53,007 bases of DNA. Origin: an uncultured Erysipelotrichaceae bacterium. Lineage in GTDB: Bacteria; Bacillota_I; Bacilli_A; Erysipelotrichales; Erysipelotrichaceae. This document shows positions 16,948 to 24,432 of this stretch, in pieces; position 1 is the first letter of the stretch; the number at the start of each line of letters is the position of its first letter. Position numbers and translations under genes: made by a program. Below the pieces are notes generated by a model. It saw nothing but the letters and a program-made list of their open reading frames with translations. It was not told the origin of the DNA and ran no database searches. The DNA is taken from the NCBI GenBank assembly GCA_934699415.1, contig CAKUWO010000004.1, positions 1 through 53,007 on the forward strand, read 5' to 3'.

Positions 16948-17454
16948 CTATTTATAACCAAAATGTTCAAAAGGATAAATTATAAACATGCCGCTACATA
17001 AAAAGTCTTCTTTTTTAAAGCTGCCATAATATCTTGAATCTTTCGATACTTCACGATGATCTCCTAAGACAAAATATTCATCATCTTTTAATTCAACACT
17101 AAAATCACTAGTATATGTGTCATCATTTAAATAGTCTTCTTCATATTCCTGACCATTAATATATAGATGATTATCTTTCACTTCAACCACATCATTTGGT
17201 AAACCGATAATTCTTTTGACGATATTATATTTAGTCTTATCACTTTTAATAACTACAACATCAAAGCGTTTAATACCAATATTTTTTTTAAGAATAAAGC
17301 CAAGACCATAATCATTATTATGCAAAGTAGGCTCCATTGAGCTTCCTTCAACAATAACTGCCATAAAAACAAAATTAATAATAAAATAGATACTTAAAAA
17401 GTAAACAACAAATGTCTTAACATTTTCTTTGAGAATCTCTAATATCTTTTTCAT
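16948..17454 (-). CDS. lepB: Signal peptidase I
   Basis: A 168-residue membrane-anchored S26 protease that removes signal peptides. One membrane helix spans about residues 12-35. The catalytic serine is in EGSSMEPTL near residue 40 and the general-base lysine in YNIVKRIIGLPND near 80; the GDHREVSKDSRYYG box follows. The ATG at 17454 has no Shine-Dalgarno sequence. Instead TATAAT ends 6 nt upstream, directly after the rplS terminator, which suggests a nearly leaderless mRNA (inference). A GTG nine codons earlier would lie inside that terminator. Confidence 0.93.
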   Translation of the reverse strand: MKKILEILKENVKTFVVYFLSIYFIINFVFMAVIVEGSSMEPTLHNNDYGLGFILKKNIGIKRFDVVVIKSDKTKYNIVKRIIGLPNDVVEVKDNHLYINGQEYEEDYLNDDTYTSDFSVELKDDEYFVLGDHREVSKDSRYYGSFKKEDFLCSGMFIIYPFEHFGYK

Positions 17455-17472
17455 ATGCTTATTATATAAAAG

Positions 17473-17495
17473 AAAAGCCACTTTCGTGGCCTTTT
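17473..17495 (-). terminator. Terminator of rplS
   Basis: On the minus strand a GC-rich stem GGCCAC/GTGGCT capped by a GAAA tetraloop is flanked by AAAA and TTTTCTTTT. It separates rplS from lepB. Confidence 0.82.
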
Positions 17496-17501
17496 CTTAA
17501 A

Positions 17502-17849
17502 TTAACGAACTTCTTTAATACGAGCAGCTTTACCACTACGTTCACGAAGATAATAAAGACGAGCTCTTCTAACCTTACCTACACGTAATACTGTAACCTT
17601 ATCGATAACTGGTGAGTGCATTGGGAATGTTCTTTCAACGCCTACACCATTAGAAATCTTACGAACAGTGAATGTTTCACCAATTCCTGATCCCTTAACA
17701 GAGATTACAACGCCTTCGAATGCCTGGATACGGCTCTTTTCACCTTCCTTGATGCGTACATCAACACGAACTGTCTGTCCTGCTTTGATTTCAGGGAGAT
17801 CATGGCGTAATTGGTTAGCAGTAATTTCAGGTACTAAGTTTAAATTCAT
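17502..17849 (-). CDS. rplS: 50S ribosomal protein L19
   Basis: A 115-residue ribosomal protein at the 30S-50S interface. The signature SGIGETFTVRKISNGVGVERTFP (about residues 60-83, quoted in part: VGVERTFPMHSP) and the C-terminal KVRRARLYYLRERSGKAARI are diagnostic. AGGAGG lies 9 nt before the ATG. Unlike Bacillus, trmD does not precede it; recD2 does. It has its own promoter and a structured leader of about 75 nt, and a terminator with a GAAA loop. Confidence 0.98.
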   Translation of the reverse strand: MNLNLVPEITANQLRHDLPEIKAGQTVRVDVRIKEGEKSRIQAFEGVVISVKGSGIGETFTVRKISNGVGVERTFPMHSPVIDKVTVLRVGKVRRARLYYLRERSGKAARIKEVR

Positions 17850-17861
17850 TACTCTTTTCCT

Positions 17862-17926
17862 CCTATAGTATATAAATCAGCACTCATATACTTGTGTACA
17901 GCGGAATACCGATGCAAAAACATGCT
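17862..17926 (-). ncRNA. Candidate L19 leader RNA in the rplS 5' region
   Basis: The predicted rplS transcript begins with about 75 nt of structured RNA, including GCATGTTTTTGC and a pairing of AGTATA with TATACT that brackets GAGTGCTGATT just before the ribosome site. Ribosomal L19 leaders are known upstream of rplS in Firmicutes. I assign this by position and foldability, not by a covariance match. Confidence 0.4.
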
Positions 17927-17931
17927 TTAAC

Positions 17932-17960
17932 ATTTTATCACCGATATAAACATTTAGCAA
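17932..17960 (-). promoter_or_regulatory. rplS promoter
   Basis: TTGCTA (17955-17960), 17-nt spacer, TAAAAT (17932-17937) on the minus strand. The -35 box overlaps the last codons of recD2. Confidence 0.65.
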
Positions 17961-20059
17961 TATTTTTGGTTAATCTTTTCCTTTAATCCAGTTTGTCTTT
18001 CTTTTCTTTCTCTTTTAATTGCTTTTTCAATTATCTCTTTAGAGCCAATAATATAAAGCTTAGATTTAGCTCGCGTAATGGCAGTATATATCAATCTTTT
18101 ATCCAACATACCCATATGTTGATTACTAATTGGTAAATAGATATTACGATATTCGCTTCCTTGAGCTTTATGAATTGATGTAGCATAAGCCAAAGTAATA
18201 TTATTTAAATTATCAAAAGGATAGCTAATATAACTATCACCATATAAAGCGATGATATTCTTCTCTTTTTCGTCAATTTCTCTTAATATACCAATATCAC
18301 CATTATAAACATCATCATCTTGTTGATTCTTTAATTGTAAAACCTTATCACCTTCTCTTAGGATTTTATTACCGAGATGTAATTCTTTTTTCAGCGGTGA
18401 CTTAGGATTAAAAGTATCTTGTAGAAGCTTATTAAAGACATCAATACCCATACCACCACGATACATTGGTGATAAAAGTTGAATATCTTTCATATCTTCA
18501 CCATTTTCTAAATTATGTTTAATTAAAGATATAACTTTTTGATGGTCTTCATTTTCAATAAAAAATACATCTTTATGATAATTATTAAAATCAATATTAC
18601 CTTCCAATACTTCATTAGATAATCTAATAATTTCATTACCTTCTTTTTGTCTAAAATTACATACTAAAGCCGTCTTTTTAAAGTGATTAGAGGCCAATAA
18701 ATCGCACAAAACATTACCAGCTCTAATAGATGGTAATTGGTTATTATCGCCGATTAAACATATCTTTTTGACCATAGATGAAGCTTTAAGAAGTGATGCA
18801 AATAACATATTATCTACCATTGAGAATTCATCAACAATTAAAACATCAAGTAATAATGGATTAGTTTCATTATATGAAAATGTATTTGTTTCTTTATTCC
18901 AATGTAATAAAGAATGAATAGTTCTACTATCTGCATCACATAATTCATTAATTCTTTTACTAGCTCTACCAGTAGGTGCAGCAACACATATACCTACATA
19001 AGGGTTCATCTTACGTAATAATTCAACCATTGCCTTAATAATGGTTGTTTTTCCAGTACCAGGACCACCAGTTACAATTGAAAAAGAATTTTCAAAGAAA
19101 GAAATAATTGCTTCTTTTTGTTTCTCATCATATTTTAAACCATTCTCTTCTTCAAGTTCATCTATTAAAAGATAAGTATCTTTGTTTTGAGCTATATCGC
19201 CATCAAAAGAAGTTAAAAATTCGGCAATATATTCTTCATCACGATATTCTTTATAATCATAAAAATGATTATCTTCTTCTTTTAGATAATGATGTTTTAA
19301 AAGGGCATCTAAAGTTAAATCACCATCATCAAAACCGCTCTCTTTTAAATAACGGGGCATGAATTCTTCATAAGTTAGCCAAGTATTACCTTCTTTAAAA
19401 CAAATATCTCTAAAGATATAACATAGTAAAGCTTCTTTTCTTCTTGAATCATCGATTTCAATACCCAAAGATAAAGCGAAACGATCTGTTTTTATAAATC
19501 CTATTCCTTCTACATCAAAATAGATAGCATAAGGATTATCTTCTAAAATCATTTCTAAATCATTTTCACCATAAGCTAAGATTCTTTGTATCTCATCGGC
19601 ATTAAAACCGGCACTTTGTAAAGATAATCTTCTAATCGTTAAAGGATCATCATATAAAGCCAAACCATCTAAAAGAGCTTGTTTTTGTTTACTAGAAATT
19701 GGTAAAGACATTAAGATATTAGGGTCTTTCAATTCATCTAGATTATGATGTTTTAAAGCTAACACTATCTTTTTAGCTGTTACTTCACCTATTCCTTTAA
19801 ATAGACCACCAGATAAGAAATTAATCATATCTTCTTCATCACTTGGCAAGCATTGTGAAAAAGACTCCACATTAAATTGGAATCCATATTTAGGATGAGT
19901 AACATATTCACCAACTATTTCATAATCTTTATCTTTTTCTAAAGATGAAATTCTACCAGTAATAGTTAATGGTTCACTCTCACTTATAAATAAAGCTACT
20001 CCATAATCACCATTATCATAGAGAAATCTTTTAATTTTACCTTTTAAGCTATCGGCCAT
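17954..20059 (-). CDS. recD2: ATP-dependent RecD2-type helicase
   Basis: A 701-residue SF1B 5'-3' helicase not associated with RecBC. The N-terminal OB-like and helix-hairpin-helix region (about 1-200, LFKGIGEVTAKKIV) is characteristic of RecD2. Walker A GGPGTGKTTIIKA lies near residue 333, Walker B is VLIVDEFSMVD, and the UvrD-like C-terminal motifs are ITLAYATSIHKAQGSEY and YTAITRAKSKLYI. It starts inside the end of mnmA (11-bp overlap), so expression is coupled to mnmA. The family acts in replication-fork repair. Confidence 0.94.
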   Translation of the reverse strand: MADSLKGKIKRFLYDNGDYGVALFISESEPLTITGRISSLEKDKDYEIVGEYVTHPKYGFQFNVESFSQCLPSDEEDMINFLSGGLFKGIGEVTAKKIVLALKHHNLDELKDPNILMSLPISSKQKQALLDGLALYDDPLTIRRLSLQSAGFNADEIQRILAYGENDLEMILEDNPYAIYFDVEGIGFIKTDRFALSLGIEIDDSRRKEALLCYIFRDICFKEGNTWLTYEEFMPRYLKESGFDDGDLTLDALLKHHYLKEEDNHFYDYKEYRDEEYIAEFLTSFDGDIAQNKDTYLLIDELEEENGLKYDEKQKEAIISFFENSFSIVTGGPGTGKTTIIKAMVELLRKMNPYVGICVAAPTGRASKRINELCDADSRTIHSLLHWNKETNTFSYNETNPLLLDVLIVDEFSMVDNMLFASLLKASSMVKKICLIGDNNQLPSIRAGNVLCDLLASNHFKKTALVCNFRQKEGNEIIRLSNEVLEGNIDFNNYHKDVFFIENEDHQKVISLIKHNLENGEDMKDIQLLSPMYRGGMGIDVFNKLLQDTFNPKSPLKKELHLGNKILREGDKVLQLKNQQDDDVYNGDIGILREIDEKEKNIIALYGDSYISYPFDNLNNITLAYATSIHKAQGSEYRNIYLPISNQHMGMLDKRLIYTAITRAKSKLYIIGSKEIIEKAIKRERKERQTGLKEKINQKYC

Positions 20060-21197
20060 GTTTCTTCAATTGTTCTTTTAAACGTAATGCTACGGACTCA
20101 TTATTGACATAAACATCATCAATAACACCACCACCTAATAACTCACCATGGTCATAGAAAACTGCTTGTTGACCTGGGGTTACTGCTTTAATTCCTTGAG
20201 GATAAGTCAATAAGATATTACCATCATCTAAATGTTTAAGATGAACTTCTTGATCTGCTTGACGATATCTAAATTTAACTTGAATATCTTGGTCAGCTAT
20301 TTTTTTAATCCAATTAATATCGGTAATTAAAGCGGCATCACTAATTAAATATGATGTATCTTTAGCTGGACATAGATAAAGTTCATTTTTAAAAACATCT
20401 TTGCCAGCACAATAATATGGTCCATTAGCACCACCTACTGCAAATCCTTTGCGTTGACCAATTGTATAATAATAAACACCTTGGTGGCGACCAATAATAT
20501 CACCATTTGAGATATCAATAATATTGCCTTCTTTCATTGGGATATAGTTTTTAAGGAATTCACGGAAATTTCTTTCACCAATAAAACAAACACCAGTAGA
20601 ATCCTTCTTTTCAGCAACATATAAACCAATATCTTCAGCAATCTTTCTTACTTCCGGTTTAGTTAATTTACCTAAAGGGAATAAAGAAACATCTAGAGCA
20701 TCTTTATTAACTTGTGCTAAGAAATATGATTGGTCTTTATTAATATCAAACGCTTTCATATAATGAAAACCATCTTCTTTTTCTTCTTTTAAGAAATAGT
20801 GACCAGTTGCAATATAATCAAAACCCTTTTCTTGGGCATATTTCAAAAAAGCATTAAATTTAATATATTTGTTACAAAGAATATCAGGATTAGGTGTTCT
20901 CCCACTTTTATATTCGGTAATAAAATTTTGGAAAACATCATTCCAATATTCTTGAATATAATCAACACGTAACATCTCAAGTCCTAATTGTTCTGCTACT
21001 TTTTTAGCATCGTTATAATCTTTCTCTTGAGGACAAATGTCATCATTTAAAGTTGGATTGCCAAGAGTATCATTATTAAGCATTGAATCCCAATTACGCA
21101 TAAAACAGCAGGTTACATCATAACCCGCTTCTTTTAATAGATAAGCTGATACTGCCGAATCAACTCCTCCTGATAAACCTAATAACACTTTTTTCAT
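20049..21197 (-). CDS. mnmA: tRNA-specific 2-thiouridylase MnmA
   Basis: A 382-residue enzyme that thiolates U34 of tRNAs for Lys, Glu and Gln. The PP-loop is GLSGGVDSAVSAYLL at the N terminus. The catalytic cysteines are in PNPDILCNKYIKF near residue 105 and DSTGVCFIGERNF near residue 203. GQRKGFAVGGANGPYY marks the middle domain. GAGG lies 10 nt before the ATG. It overlaps the spx-like gene upstream by 4 bp and recD2 downstream by 11 bp. Sulfur would come from a cysteine desulfurase encoded elsewhere. Confidence 0.96.
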   Translation of the reverse strand: MKKVLLGLSGGVDSAVSAYLLKEAGYDVTCCFMRNWDSMLNNDTLGNPTLNDDICPQEKDYNDAKKVAEQLGLEMLRVDYIQEYWNDVFQNFITEYKSGRTPNPDILCNKYIKFNAFLKYAQEKGFDYIATGHYFLKEEKEDGFHYMKAFDINKDQSYFLAQVNKDALDVSLFPLGKLTKPEVRKIAEDIGLYVAEKKDSTGVCFIGERNFREFLKNYIPMKEGNIIDISNGDIIGRHQGVYYYTIGQRKGFAVGGANGPYYCAGKDVFKNELYLCPAKDTSYLISDAALITDINWIKKIADQDIQVKFRYRQADQEVHLKHLDDGNILLTYPQGIKAVTPGQQAVFYDHGELLGGGVIDDVYVNNESVALRLKEQLKKHGR

Positions 21198-21613
21198 TCT
21201 TTACAAACCTCACATTTGCCAAAATTCGGACATGATTTATCACATTTAGCTATTTCTTTAATCTCAGCTGGTAAAAATGCATCAATCTCTTCAGCATCAT
21301 AACCAATTTGAAATTCACGGTCATTAATAATTAATGGACGTCTTAAAATACTAGGGTTTTTAATAATAAAATCAATAAGTTCATTAAGTGACATTGCTTC
21401 AATATCAATTTCATTATCTTGAATAATTTTAGAGCGTTTAGAAATAATATCTTCAGCTCCATTATCAGATCTAGATAATAAATATTTAACTTCTGTTGGA
21501 TTTAAAGCAACATTGAAAATATTCTTCTCTACAAAAGGAAGGTTCTTTTCTTTTAACCAAGCCTTTACTTTTCGGCAAGATGCACAACCAGGTGATGTAT
21601 ATATAACAATCAT
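21194..21613 (-). CDS. Spx/ArsC-family regulator with C-terminal cysteine cluster
   Basis: A 139-residue thioredoxin-fold protein of the Spx/ArsC family. The redox switch CASC is at residues 10-13 and the RRPLII segment near residue 89 matches Spx. Spx binds the RNA polymerase alpha C-terminal domain under disulfide stress. The odd part is the tail CDKSCPNFGKCEVCKE, four cysteines that could bind a metal; ordinary Spx proteins of about 131 residues lack it as far as I know. The start at 21613 has AAAGGAGG 7 nt upstream. It heads an operon with mnmA and recD2. Confidence 0.85.
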   Translation of the reverse strand: MIVIYTSPGCASCRKVKAWLKEKNLPFVEKNIFNVALNPTEVKYLLSRSDNGAEDIISKRSKIIQDNEIDIEAMSLNELIDFIIKNPSILRRPLIINDREFQIGYDAEEIDAFLPAEIKEIAKCDKSCPNFGKCEVCKE

Positions 21614-21637
21614 AATAGTCCCTCCTTTAACGCTCAT

Positions 21638-21666
21638 ATTATAATCTATGCAAATAAGTTCGTAAA
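21638..21666 (-). promoter_or_regulatory. Promoter of the spx-mnmA-recD2 operon
   Basis: TTTACG (21661-21666), 17-nt spacer, TATAAT (21638-21643) on the minus strand. Its -35 box overlaps the -35 box of the divergent trpS promoter. Confidence 0.7.
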
Positions 21667-21691
21667 CAAAGTAACTTTATTGTGCTATTAT
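21663..21691 (+). promoter_or_regulatory. trpS promoter
   Basis: TAAACA (21663-21668), 17-nt spacer, TATTAT (21686-21691), leading into the T-box leader. Confidence 0.65.
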
Positions 21692-21696
21692 GAAAT

Positions 21697-21906
21697 GCGA
21701 AGCATAAGTAAATTTAAGATTAGTTGTTAAAAGAAAGTCCGGATGATGGAAACGGATACAACCCTTAGATTGAAATGGGGCTTCCATAGTATCTTATGGC
21801 GCTAGTCATAAGCGTATCCCGCGTTAAGGGATAAGAGGTTCAATATGAACGAATTCGGGTGGTACCGCGGCTAATAGTCGCCCCGAGAAGGTACTCTTTT
21901 TTATTT
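21697..21906 (+). promoter_or_regulatory. T-box riboswitch controlling trpS
   Basis: A leader of about 210 nt carries the hallmark T-box sequence GGGTGGTACCGCGG (about 21858-21871), with a G/C-rich segment GTCGCCCCG that can pair to it and a following T run. Stem I features (AGTA, then GAAATGGGG) place a TGG specifier triplet at 21776-21778, matching tryptophan and the downstream trpS. Uncharged tRNA-Trp should favour antitermination. Confidence 0.92.
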
Positions 21907-21922
21907 TTAGGAGGTATTAATA

Positions 21923-22909
21923 ATGAAGAGAATGTTATCAGGCATTAAGCCAACCGGCCAACTGACTTTAGGCAATTACATCGGTGCCCTTAGTCAATTC
22001 GTTTCTTATCAAGATGAATGTGAAATGATTGCATTTATTGCCAACCTTCATTGCATTACGGTATATCAAGATCCAAAAGATTTACGTAAGAATTTAAAAG
22101 ATGCTGTTGCTTTATATTTAGCAGCTGGTTTAGATCCTAATAAATCTACTATTTTCTTACAAACTGATGTTAAAGCACATGCTCAACTTGGATATATTAT
22201 GGCTTGCAATACCTATCTTGGTGAGCTTAATCGTATGACTCAATTTAAAGATAAAATCGCTAAAGGTGAACAAAATCTTACTGCTGGTTTATATACTTAT
22301 CCATGCCTTATGGCAGCTGATATTTTACTATATGATCCTGATTTAATTCCTGTTGGTGATGATCAAAAACAACATGTTGAATTAACAAGAGATTTGGCTA
22401 TTCGTTTCAATAATAAATATTCGCCAACATTCAAAGTTCCTGAACCTGTATCAGCAAAAGTTGGTGGTCGTATCATGTCTTTAACCGATCCTAGCAAAAA
22501 GATGTCAAAGAGTGATGAAACAAATAAAGGTTGCATCTATTTGCTTGAAGATCCTAAAGCTGCACGTAAAAAAATCATGGGTGCAGTTACAGACTCATAT
22601 GCTGAAATTACCGCTGATAAAATTAAGCAACCTGGTTTATATAACTTAATGGAAATTGCCGCTTCTTTAACTTCCTCTACTCCTGAAGCTATCGCTTTAG
22701 AATATTCTTCAAGAGGTTATGGGGATCTTAAAAATTATGTAGGTGATGTTGTTGAAAACTTCTTGATTGATTTACAAAGTAAATATAATACCATTCTTAA
22801 AGAAAATGTCATCGAAGATATCTTAGAAGATGGTAAAAATAAAGCAAGCATTATGGCTGAGAAGAAATTAGCTAAAGTAATGCATAAAGTAGGTTTAGAA
22901 ATTTGTTAA
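21923..22909 (+). CDS. trpS: Tryptophanyl-tRNA synthetase
   Basis: A 328-residue class I synthetase. The HIGH-equivalent is TLGNYIG near residue 16 and the KMSKS loop is KKMSKSDE near residue 195. MLSGIKPTGQ at the N terminus and PVGDDQKQHVELTRDLA are family signatures. AGGAGG lies 8 nt before the ATG. Expression is controlled by the upstream T-box with a Trp specifier. A strong hairpin terminator follows. Confidence 0.97.
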   Translation: MKRMLSGIKPTGQLTLGNYIGALSQFVSYQDECEMIAFIANLHCITVYQDPKDLRKNLKDAVALYLAAGLDPNKSTIFLQTDVKAHAQLGYIMACNTYLGELNRMTQFKDKIAKGEQNLTAGLYTYPCLMAADILLYDPDLIPVGDDQKQHVELTRDLAIRFNNKYSPTFKVPEPVSAKVGGRIMSLTDPSKKMSKSDETNKGCIYLLEDPKAARKKIMGAVTDSYAEITADKIKQPGLYNLMEIAASLTSSTPEAIALEYSSRGYGDLKNYVGDVVENFLIDLQSKYNTILKENVIEDILEDGKNKASIMAEKKLAKVMHKVGLEIC

Positions 22910-22911
22910 TT

Positions 22912-22938
22912 AAAAGCGCATTATATGCGCTTTTTTTA
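22912..22938 (+). terminator. Terminator of trpS
   Basis: AAAAGCGCAT (22912-22921) pairs with ATGCGCTTTT (22925-22934) and T residues continue. It may also serve the converging yitT-like gene, since A runs precede it on the other strand. Confidence 0.88.
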
Positions 22939-23799
22939 TTAATCTAATGGTTTTTGGAAATAATTACCAATTACTTTTCTTGTTGGTTGAATATTAATGA
23001 AAGCTTTAGGATCAGCACTCAATACTGCTTTACATACTTCTCTTGTTTGAAAGCTATTAACAACAGTATATAAAACATCTTCATCTAAATGACGATATGC
23101 CCCGGTTGCATTAAATTCAGTAATACCATGTCTTACACAAGCCAAAATAGCATTAGCTACTTCATCTCTTTTTGATGTAACAATCGTTAATGTTTCCATC
23201 TGATAACGTTTATGAATATTATTGATTACCTGCGTTGAACAGAATTGTAAGATGATTGAATATAAAGCTTTATCCCAACCATAACGAATGCCAGCAATTG
23301 ATAAAATGCAACAATTGCCAAGCATTACATAATTCCAAATAGGACGTTTAAAACGATTAGAAACATATACTGCAATAAAATCAGTACCACCAGAAGATGC
23401 ATTATGACTTAAAGCTAAAGAAATACCAAAACCGGCAACAATACCACCAAAGACAGCTATTAATAATGGATCTGATACTTCAATTACCGGTTTAAAGTAG
23501 GTAGTAAATAATGATACTAAACCAAATTGAATGCATGAGAAAATTGCAAATTTCTTGCCCACATGACGATATACAAAAATTGCTGTCAGCAAGTTGAAAA
23601 ATAGATAGAGAATTGAGAAAGATATAACAATCCCATAATCATTTAAAATATCTACTAGTAATCGACAAATGCCTGAAAAACCGCCTGGATATAATTTAGC
23701 AGGGATTGAAAAAGTAACTAAACTAATCGAATGAATGGTAGCAGATAAAACAGTGTAAAACAAAAAAGTTAAATCTTTCTTTAAATTTGTATTTTCCAT
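22939..23799 (-). CDS. YitT-family membrane protein
   Basis: A 286-residue integral membrane protein with about six hydrophobic segments in residues 10-190 and a cytosolic C-terminal DUF2179-like domain (TVVNSFQTREVCKAVLSADP region) of about 80 residues. The SIPAKLYPGGFSGICRLL segment and the glycine-rich LSHNASSGGTDFIA are typical of the YitT (DUF161) family, whose function is unknown. The ATG at 23799 has AAGGA 7 nt upstream; an earlier ATG at 23805 overlaps the comK-like stop but has no ribosome site spacing. It is likely cotranscribed with the comK-like gene. Confidence 0.88.
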   Translation of the reverse strand: MENTNLKKDLTFLFYTVLSATIHSISLVTFSIPAKLYPGGFSGICRLLVDILNDYGIVISFSILYLFFNLLTAIFVYRHVGKKFAIFSCIQFGLVSLFTTYFKPVIEVSDPLLIAVFGGIVAGFGISLALSHNASSGGTDFIAVYVSNRFKRPIWNYVMLGNCCILSIAGIRYGWDKALYSIILQFCSTQVINNIHKRYQMETLTIVTSKRDEVANAILACVRHGITEFNATGAYRHLDEDVLYTVVNSFQTREVCKAVLSADPKAFINIQPTRKVIGNYFQKPLD

Positions 23800-23801
23800 A
23801 A

Positions 23802-24218
23802 TCATTTCCTTAAAAGGCCATTACTTTTATTATATTCATTTCTAAGAAAAATGTAAGAATGTAGCATCTTTTCTTGTCTTCTTATGATTCTAATATCTTC
23901 ATTAATTAAAATATTGATATTATTTTTAAAATATAATCTTGTCCCTTTTTTCTCTTTGCGATAATAAATTAATTCATGATAAGCAATTAATAAAGCATCA
24001 TCTTCTTTTAAAGATCTCGTGCAAATATAAAATATAGACTCTTTAATCGAAACAATCAAAGGTAACTTACGATTCTTTTTAAGCCAATAGGAAACACTCG
24101 CATTTCTCCCTTCAATACTTGAACCATAATGTAAACATATCTCATTAGCATATTTATAAAGGTTTAATTTGTGACTTTGTTTACTTCCATCTTTTAAAAG
24201 AAAGTAGTCACTACTCAT
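23802..24218 (-). CDS. ComK-like competence transcription factor homologue
   Basis: A 138-residue protein whose central part, HYGSSIEGRNASVSYWLK followed by KLPLIVS and ICTRS, matches the conserved ComK core (FGSSYAGR...KPPIMV...FPTLS in Bacillus). ComK activates DNA-uptake genes by binding AT-boxes. It is shorter than Bacillus ComK (about 190 residues) at both ends. The likely ATG at 24218 has no Shine-Dalgarno sequence and lies 4 nt after the T tract of a terminator; an ATG at 24236 lies inside the hairpin. Expression therefore probably depends on read-through or an unseen signal. The stop is TGA, 2 bp before the yitT-like start. Confidence 0.72.
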   Translation of the reverse strand: MSSDYFLLKDGSKQSHKLNLYKYANEICLHYGSSIEGRNASVSYWLKKNRKLPLIVSIKESIFYICTRSLKEDDALLIAYHELIYYRKEKKGTRLYFKNNINILINEDIRIIRRQEKMLHSYIFLRNEYNKSNGLLRK

Positions 24219-24222
24219 AATT

Positions 24223-24253
24223 AAAAAATCCAGCATAACTTATTATTGCTGGA
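24223..24253 (-). terminator. Terminator after the uvrC operon, touching the comK-like start
   Basis: On the minus strand TCCAGCA (24253-24247) pairs with TGCTGGA (24235-24229) over an 11-nt loop and is followed by TTTTTT. The comK-like start codon lies immediately downstream. Confidence 0.85.
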
Positions 24254-24267
24254 CAATTTAATAAATC

Positions 24268-24432
24268 CTATTCATCTTCATTATCACGATAACGTGCTAA
24301 TAATTCTAATGTATAACGTCTGCTATAAGAGCTACGGAATTCAAATAATGAGCCAATAACTAATCTTAAAGCGAATAAAAATAATATTATTAAAGCAAAG
24401 AAAGATAAATAATCGTTAAGTGTCTCTAACAT
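24268..24432 (-). CDS. Small membrane protein (54 residues), unknown function
   Basis: An ATG at 24432 with a perfect GGAGG 5 nt upstream, inside the last codons of uvrC, opens a 54-codon frame ending in TAG. The product begins MLETLNDYLSFFALIILFLF and has one membrane helix (about residues 8-32), then a basic/aromatic stretch RSSYSRRYTLELLARYR and an acidic end DNEDE. The ribosome site and the 7-bp overlap with uvrC argue for real, coupled translation. I do not recognise the family. It would insert in the membrane by a single helix; its role is unknown. Confidence 0.75.
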   Translation of the reverse strand: MLETLNDYLSFFALIILFLFALRLVIGSLFEFRSSYSRRYTLELLARYRDNEDE

